Source: G963674835 sp963674835 (lineage in GTDB: Bacteria; Planctomycetota; Planctomycetia; Pirellulales; Thermoguttaceae). Taken from it: 64,000 bases of DNA. The notes under the pieces are model-generated. The model had not been told where the DNA came from and made no database searches. It was given only the letters and a program-made list of their open reading frames with translations. Made by a program: the position numbers and the translations under genes. Each line of letters starts with the position of its first letter. Within the stretch, counting starts at the first letter, position 1. Shown here piece by piece: positions 61,090-64,000 of this stretch. The stretch is from NCBI GenBank assembly GCA_963674835.2, contig CAXXKC010000002.1:1426001-1490000 (forward strand), read 5' to 3'.

Positions 61090-62139
61090 ATGTCCGGCCC
61101 GCTACGACTCGTTTGGATCAGCACGGTTGCGTGTATGTCGATGTGCCTCTTGTGTCCGGCGCAAAGCGCATCGGCAGAATCTCCGCCGAAGCCGGTGCCG
61201 ATGATCTTCGATACCGACATCGGCAACGACGTGGACGATGCCATGGCACTGGCGGTGATCCATGCGCTGGTCAACCGCGGAGAGTGCAAGCTGCTGGCGG
61301 TGACGGTGACGAAGGACAATCCGTACGCGGGACCGTGTGTGGACTTGCTGAACACGTTCTACGGCCGGCCCGACATTCCCATCGGCACGGTGCGCAACGG
61401 GATGGCTCCGCAGGACGGCAAGTATATTCGGAAGTTGGCCACGGCCCTCGACGGCGACAAGCCGCGGTATCCGTACCGATTGACCAATGGCGCCGACGCT
61501 CCGGAGGCCGTGGGCCTGCTGCGGAAGACGCTGGCGGCGCAGCCGGACGGATCGGTCGTGGTGGTCCAGGTGGGCTTCTCGACGAACCTGGCTCGGCTTC
61601 TCGATTCGCCAGCCGATGCGGCTTCGGAGCTGAACGGCAAGCAACTGGTGCAGAAGAAGGTGAGGCTGCTGTCGATCATGGCCGGAGCGTTCACGCCCGA
61701 GCTGGCCAAGAAACACATGTGCGAGTACAACGTGAAGGTCGACGTTCCCACGGCACGCAAGCTGGTCAAGCAGTGGCCGACGCCGATGGTGTTCAGCGGC
61801 TGGGAGATCGGTAATGCGATCCAGTACCCGCCCGCGAGCATTCAGGACGACTACAACTACGTGCGGCATCATCCGGTGGCGGAGGCGTACGATTTGTATC
61901 GCGGCAGGAAGAACCAGCAACCGACGTATGACCTGACCAGCGTGCTCTATGCGGTGCGACCGGACCGCGACTATTTCGAGCTGTCGCCGCCGGGACGGGT
62001 CGTCGTGGAGGAGGACGGGTTCGCGCACTTCGAGCCCGAGGCGAACGGCCCTCACCGCTTTCTGAAGGTCTCGCACGACCAGATCGTGCAGGTGCGCGAG
62101 GCGCTGGTGATGCTTTGCAGCGAGCCGCCGAAAAAGTAG
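61090..62139 (+). CDS. Secreted inosine/uridine-type nucleoside hydrolase
   Basis: 349 residues: signal peptide (LVWISTVACMSMCLLCPAQS), then the calcium-site signature DTDIGNDVDDAMAL near the mature N-terminus, AVTVTKDNPYAGPCVDLLNT and SIMAGAFTP; the C-terminal part carries FSGWEIGNAIQYP and the region with DYNYVRHH. This is the nucleoside hydrolase (IunH/RihB-like) fold that splits the N-glycosidic bond of nucleosides, here exported to the periplasm. ATG 61090 has AAGGAG eight bases upstream; a longer frame to 60973 lacks a signal sequence. Confidence 0.88.
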   Translation: MSGPLRLVWISTVACMSMCLLCPAQSASAESPPKPVPMIFDTDIGNDVDDAMALAVIHALVNRGECKLLAVTVTKDNPYAGPCVDLLNTFYGRPDIPIGTVRNGMAPQDGKYIRKLATALDGDKPRYPYRLTNGADAPEAVGLLRKTLAAQPDGSVVVVQVGFSTNLARLLDSPADAASELNGKQLVQKKVRLLSIMAGAFTPELAKKHMCEYNVKVDVPTARKLVKQWPTPMVFSGWEIGNAIQYPPASIQDDYNYVRHHPVAEAYDLYRGRKNQQPTYDLTSVLYAVRPDRDYFELSPPGRVVVEEDGFAHFEPEANGPHRFLKVSHDQIVQVREALVMLCSEPPKK

Positions 62140-62184
62140 TGCGGCGGGCGGGTTGGTGTTGTGGGATCGCGTCGGTCGAGTGAG

Positions 62185-62204
62185 GGTGCCCTCACCGCGC
62201 GACG
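62185..62204. repeat. Partial CCCTCACC-type repeat
   Basis: GGTGCCCTCACCGCGCGACG is the left half of the dispersed repeat; the GCGAG-type right half is absent. It separates the nucleoside hydrolase from the convergent glycosyltransferase. Confidence 0.35.
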
Positions 62205-62236
62205 TTTGCGATGCGGTATAGCCGGGGACGGCTGTG

Positions 62237-63031
62237 CTACACGGCGTGAGGACCTGACTTGGACTTGAGATCGTCGAGGTACTGGTTGACCTCGCGGATG
62301 TACTGGCGGCCGACGCCGGTGTGGGCTTTGATGAGGTTGTAGTAGAGAATGTACCACAGGGCCAACAGGCCGTCTTTGGTGCCGATCTTCTTTCCCTCTT
62401 CGTACGTGCGGCCGTAGTAGGAGATGGGCACCTCGTAGCTGCGGACCTTGGTCTTGCAGATCATGGCGGTGATCTCGACCTCCATGCCGAAACCCTTGCT
62501 GGTCAGCCGCAGCGGTTTGATCACGCCGGAACGAAACGCTTTGTAGCACGTTTCGATGTCGGTCATGTTTCGGTTCGTGAGAACGTTCGACAACGAGGTG
62601 AGGAAGCTGTTGGCGAGGTAGTGATAGTAGTAAAGCACGCGGGCCGCGCGGCGGACCATGAAGCGGCTCCCGTAGACGACGTCGGCGTTGCCTTCGAGGA
62701 TCGGGGCGATCACATCGGGGATTTCGGACGGGTCGTATTCCAGATCGGCATCCTGGACGATAAGGACCTCGCCGCAGGCTTCTTCGACGGCGCGGCGGAT
62801 GGCGGCGGTTTTGCCCTGGTTCGAAGGAAGGCGGAAGAAGCGGACTCGCGGTTGCTGGGCCGCCATCTCCTCGACGATGCGGGCGGTGGCATCGGTCGAT
62901 CCGTCGTCGACGACGACCACTTCCTTGACGATGTCGCCCAGGGCGAGCACTCGATGGAGAACCCGCTGGACGGTCTCCTCTTCGTTGTAGACGGGCACGA
63001 GAACGGAAAGGATATCGGAGTGAGAAGTCAT
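62237..63031 (-). CDS. Glycosyltransferase family 2 (DPM/DPG synthase-like)
   Basis: 264 residues from ATG 63031. GT2 core: SVLVPVYNEEETVQRVL, VVVDDGSTDATARIVEE, GKTAAIRRAVEEACGE, VLIVQDADLEYDPSE (DxD region) and VVYGSRF; then KGFGMEVEITAMICKT, and the C-terminal GLLALWYILYYN. This layout matches polyprenyl-phosphate (dolichyl-phosphate-mannose/glucose synthase-like) glycosyltransferases that lack a long membrane tail. It would make a polyprenyl-linked sugar donor for cell-envelope assembly. An alternative start at 63076 adds 15 residues. Confidence 0.88.
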   Translation of the reverse strand: MTSHSDILSVLVPVYNEEETVQRVLHRVLALGDIVKEVVVVDDGSTDATARIVEEMAAQQPRVRFFRLPSNQGKTAAIRRAVEEACGEVLIVQDADLEYDPSEIPDVIAPILEGNADVVYGSRFMVRRAARVLYYYHYLANSFLTSLSNVLTNRNMTDIETCYKAFRSGVIKPLRLTSKGFGMEVEITAMICKTKVRSYEVPISYYGRTYEEGKKIGTKDGLLALWYILYYNLIKAHTGVGRQYIREVNQYLDDLKSKSGPHAV

Positions 63032-63241
63032 CGTGGCCGGTCGAGGCAGAGGGATCGCGTCCCGAGGAGGAGTCATTCAGTCAAGCACATCGGCCTGGGC
63101 CGCACAAGCCCCCGACGGCCGGCTGTAATCAACCAATAGCATACCGCCCGGGGCCCGGCCAGCCGTATAACCGGAAAATGCCGTGCGTATGCCATGGCCA
63201 GGGCACGTTCCAGGACGTGGCAGGGTCGGCCGGCCAGCGGG

Positions 63242-64000
63242 TTACTGGTCGACGGTCTCGGCAGCGCGAGCGGCTACGGCGTCGGGGGTAGTGTCCAGCG
63301 GCCCGAACGCGACGCTGGCCCAGCCGTCGTCGAGAACGATCTGAGAGACGCCCAGCCCGGCAAGCCGCTGGTCTTCGAGCATGCTGTCGGGCGTGAGCAC
63401 CAAGGGACGCTGCTTCGAGAACGTCTTGCTGAAGATCCCGCGCAGGGCGATCTGCGACCGCAGGTTCAGACCGTCACCGATCAGTTGGATAACGCCTTCG
63501 CGGGCGAACTCGGCGCGGCCCCGGCTGATCTGCGGGCGATAGAAAGCGCGGACCTGGAAGTTCTCCCACTGTTCGCCGCTCTTCGGTTCGAACAACCGGC
63601 CGACCGACACTTGGACGAGCACCTGGCCGTCGCGGCAATGGACTTGCACGGGATTGTCGTCGGCAAACCGAATGGTGATGCCATCGTTTTCGGTCTCGCC
63701 ATCGAGCATCTCGGGGCGGTCGAACCGCGTCGCGATGCGCTGCCGAAGCTCGGCAAGAGTGAGCGTCTGGCCGCTCAGATTGAGTTGTTCGACCATGTTG
63801 ACCAGGGCGGACTCATGAATCTGCAGACTGGCGAGGCTGTTGTTCAGCGCACGGGGCCGGGGCGTGTGCGCGCCAAGCTCGCCTGCGGCCGCCAGACGAA
63901 GCCGCATCGTCATACGCTCTTCGGTCGTCTTGGCGGAGACGATGGTGGGACCGAGCGCCAATTCGGTCAGCGGGTCGAACAGGTGTTGTTTGAGGCGGTC
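63242..64000 (-). CDS. Protein of unknown function (N-terminus beyond window)
   Basis: 253 codons open to the right edge, so the N-terminus is missing. The visible part is soluble and mixed alpha/beta: LRQRIATRFDRPEMLDGE, ITIRFADDNPVQVHCRDGQV, VRAFYRPQISRGRAEFAREG, LRSQIALRGIFSKTFSK, then VLDDGWASVAFGPLD. Codon composition is normal for the window. I do not recognise the family; similar large planctomycete proteins often have a signal peptide in the part not shown. Confidence 0.6.
   Translation of the reverse strand, partial: DRLKQHLFDPLTELALGPTIVSAKTTEERMTMRLRLAAAGELGAHTPRPRALNNSLASLQIHESALVNMVEQLNLSGQTLTLAELRQRIATRFDRPEMLDGETENDGITIRFADDNPVQVHCRDGQVLVQVSVGRLFEPKSGEQWENFQVRAFYRPQISRGRAEFAREGVIQLIGDGLNLRSQIALRGIFSKTFSKQRPLVLTPDSMLEDQRLAGLGVSQIVLDDGWASVAFGPLDTTPDAVAARAAETVDQ

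Overview
This is a 64 kb, GC-rich, chromosome-like window that most resembles a member of the Planctomycetota (Pirellulales-type). The evidence is a PEP-CTERM exported protein, a BBP7-type outer-membrane barrel, a SEC-C-like 'CPGGTGKKIKFCC' protein, a coiled-coil/zinc-ribbon protein paired with a tiny two-helix membrane protein, many signal-peptide glycan-active enzymes, and loosely packed genes on both strands. I saw no rRNA, tRNA, CRISPR array, prophage or intact insertion sequence. About 55 protein genes are supported, two of them cut by the window edges.

Layout. 1-4.0 kb: edge-truncated secreted protein, histone-deacetylase-family enzyme, PEP-CTERM protein, RibD. 4.2-9.3 kb: a tightly coupled sugar/glycan operon (GT4, RfbF-type CTP:glucose-1-phosphate cytidylyltransferase, RfbC-like epimerase, NAD epimerase/reductase, GT2, then a C39-like protease with two zinc ribbons). 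9.3-11.2 kb: ThuA-like secreted protein and a minimal FapA-like protein. 11.2-14.5 kb (minus): STAS antagonist, NMT1/THI5-like binding protein and a membrane sensor PP2C phosphatase, which together look like a partner-switching module fed by a periplasmic ligand. 14.8-19.1 kb: radical SAM, SDR, DinB, SGNH and SDR genes. 19.3-25.9 kb: a sugar operon of lactonase-type amidohydrolase, fucose/arabinose-isomerase-family protein, GalU-like nucleotidyltransferase, and a 1,109-residue fusion of a degenerate L-fucokinase-like GHMP domain with a UDPGP-type pyrophosphorylase. This operon is the most unusual item in the window. 26-29.9 kb: PH-like membrane protein, Crp/Fnr regulator and NrfHA ammonia-forming nitrite reductase.

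30-38.8 kb: SEC-C/TPR-like protein, BBP7 barrel, ABC exporter pair, sugar porter and DUF6790 membrane protein. 38.7-49.2 kb: a secretome block of metallophosphoesterase, beta-helix/LamG protein, M14 peptidase, sialidase, propeller-like protein, SGNH hydrolase and GH127. It suggests breakdown of complex external polysaccharides or glycoconjugates. 49.4-64 kb: tandem-TM2 protein, DUF169 protein, CPA2 antiporter with CBS domains, fumarase, the coiled-coil pair, a PAS/GAF/receiver protein, membrane metallophosphoesterase, nucleoside hydrolase, GT2 and an edge-truncated protein.

Two families of short dispersed intergenic repeats are visible: a CCCTCACC...GCGAG element at six places and a roughly 97-bp element at two places. 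One copy of the 97-bp element supplies the last codons and stop of the SEC-C protein gene. Several sigma-70-like promoters are legible by eye. Product names come from motifs recognised in the translations; no database search was run.
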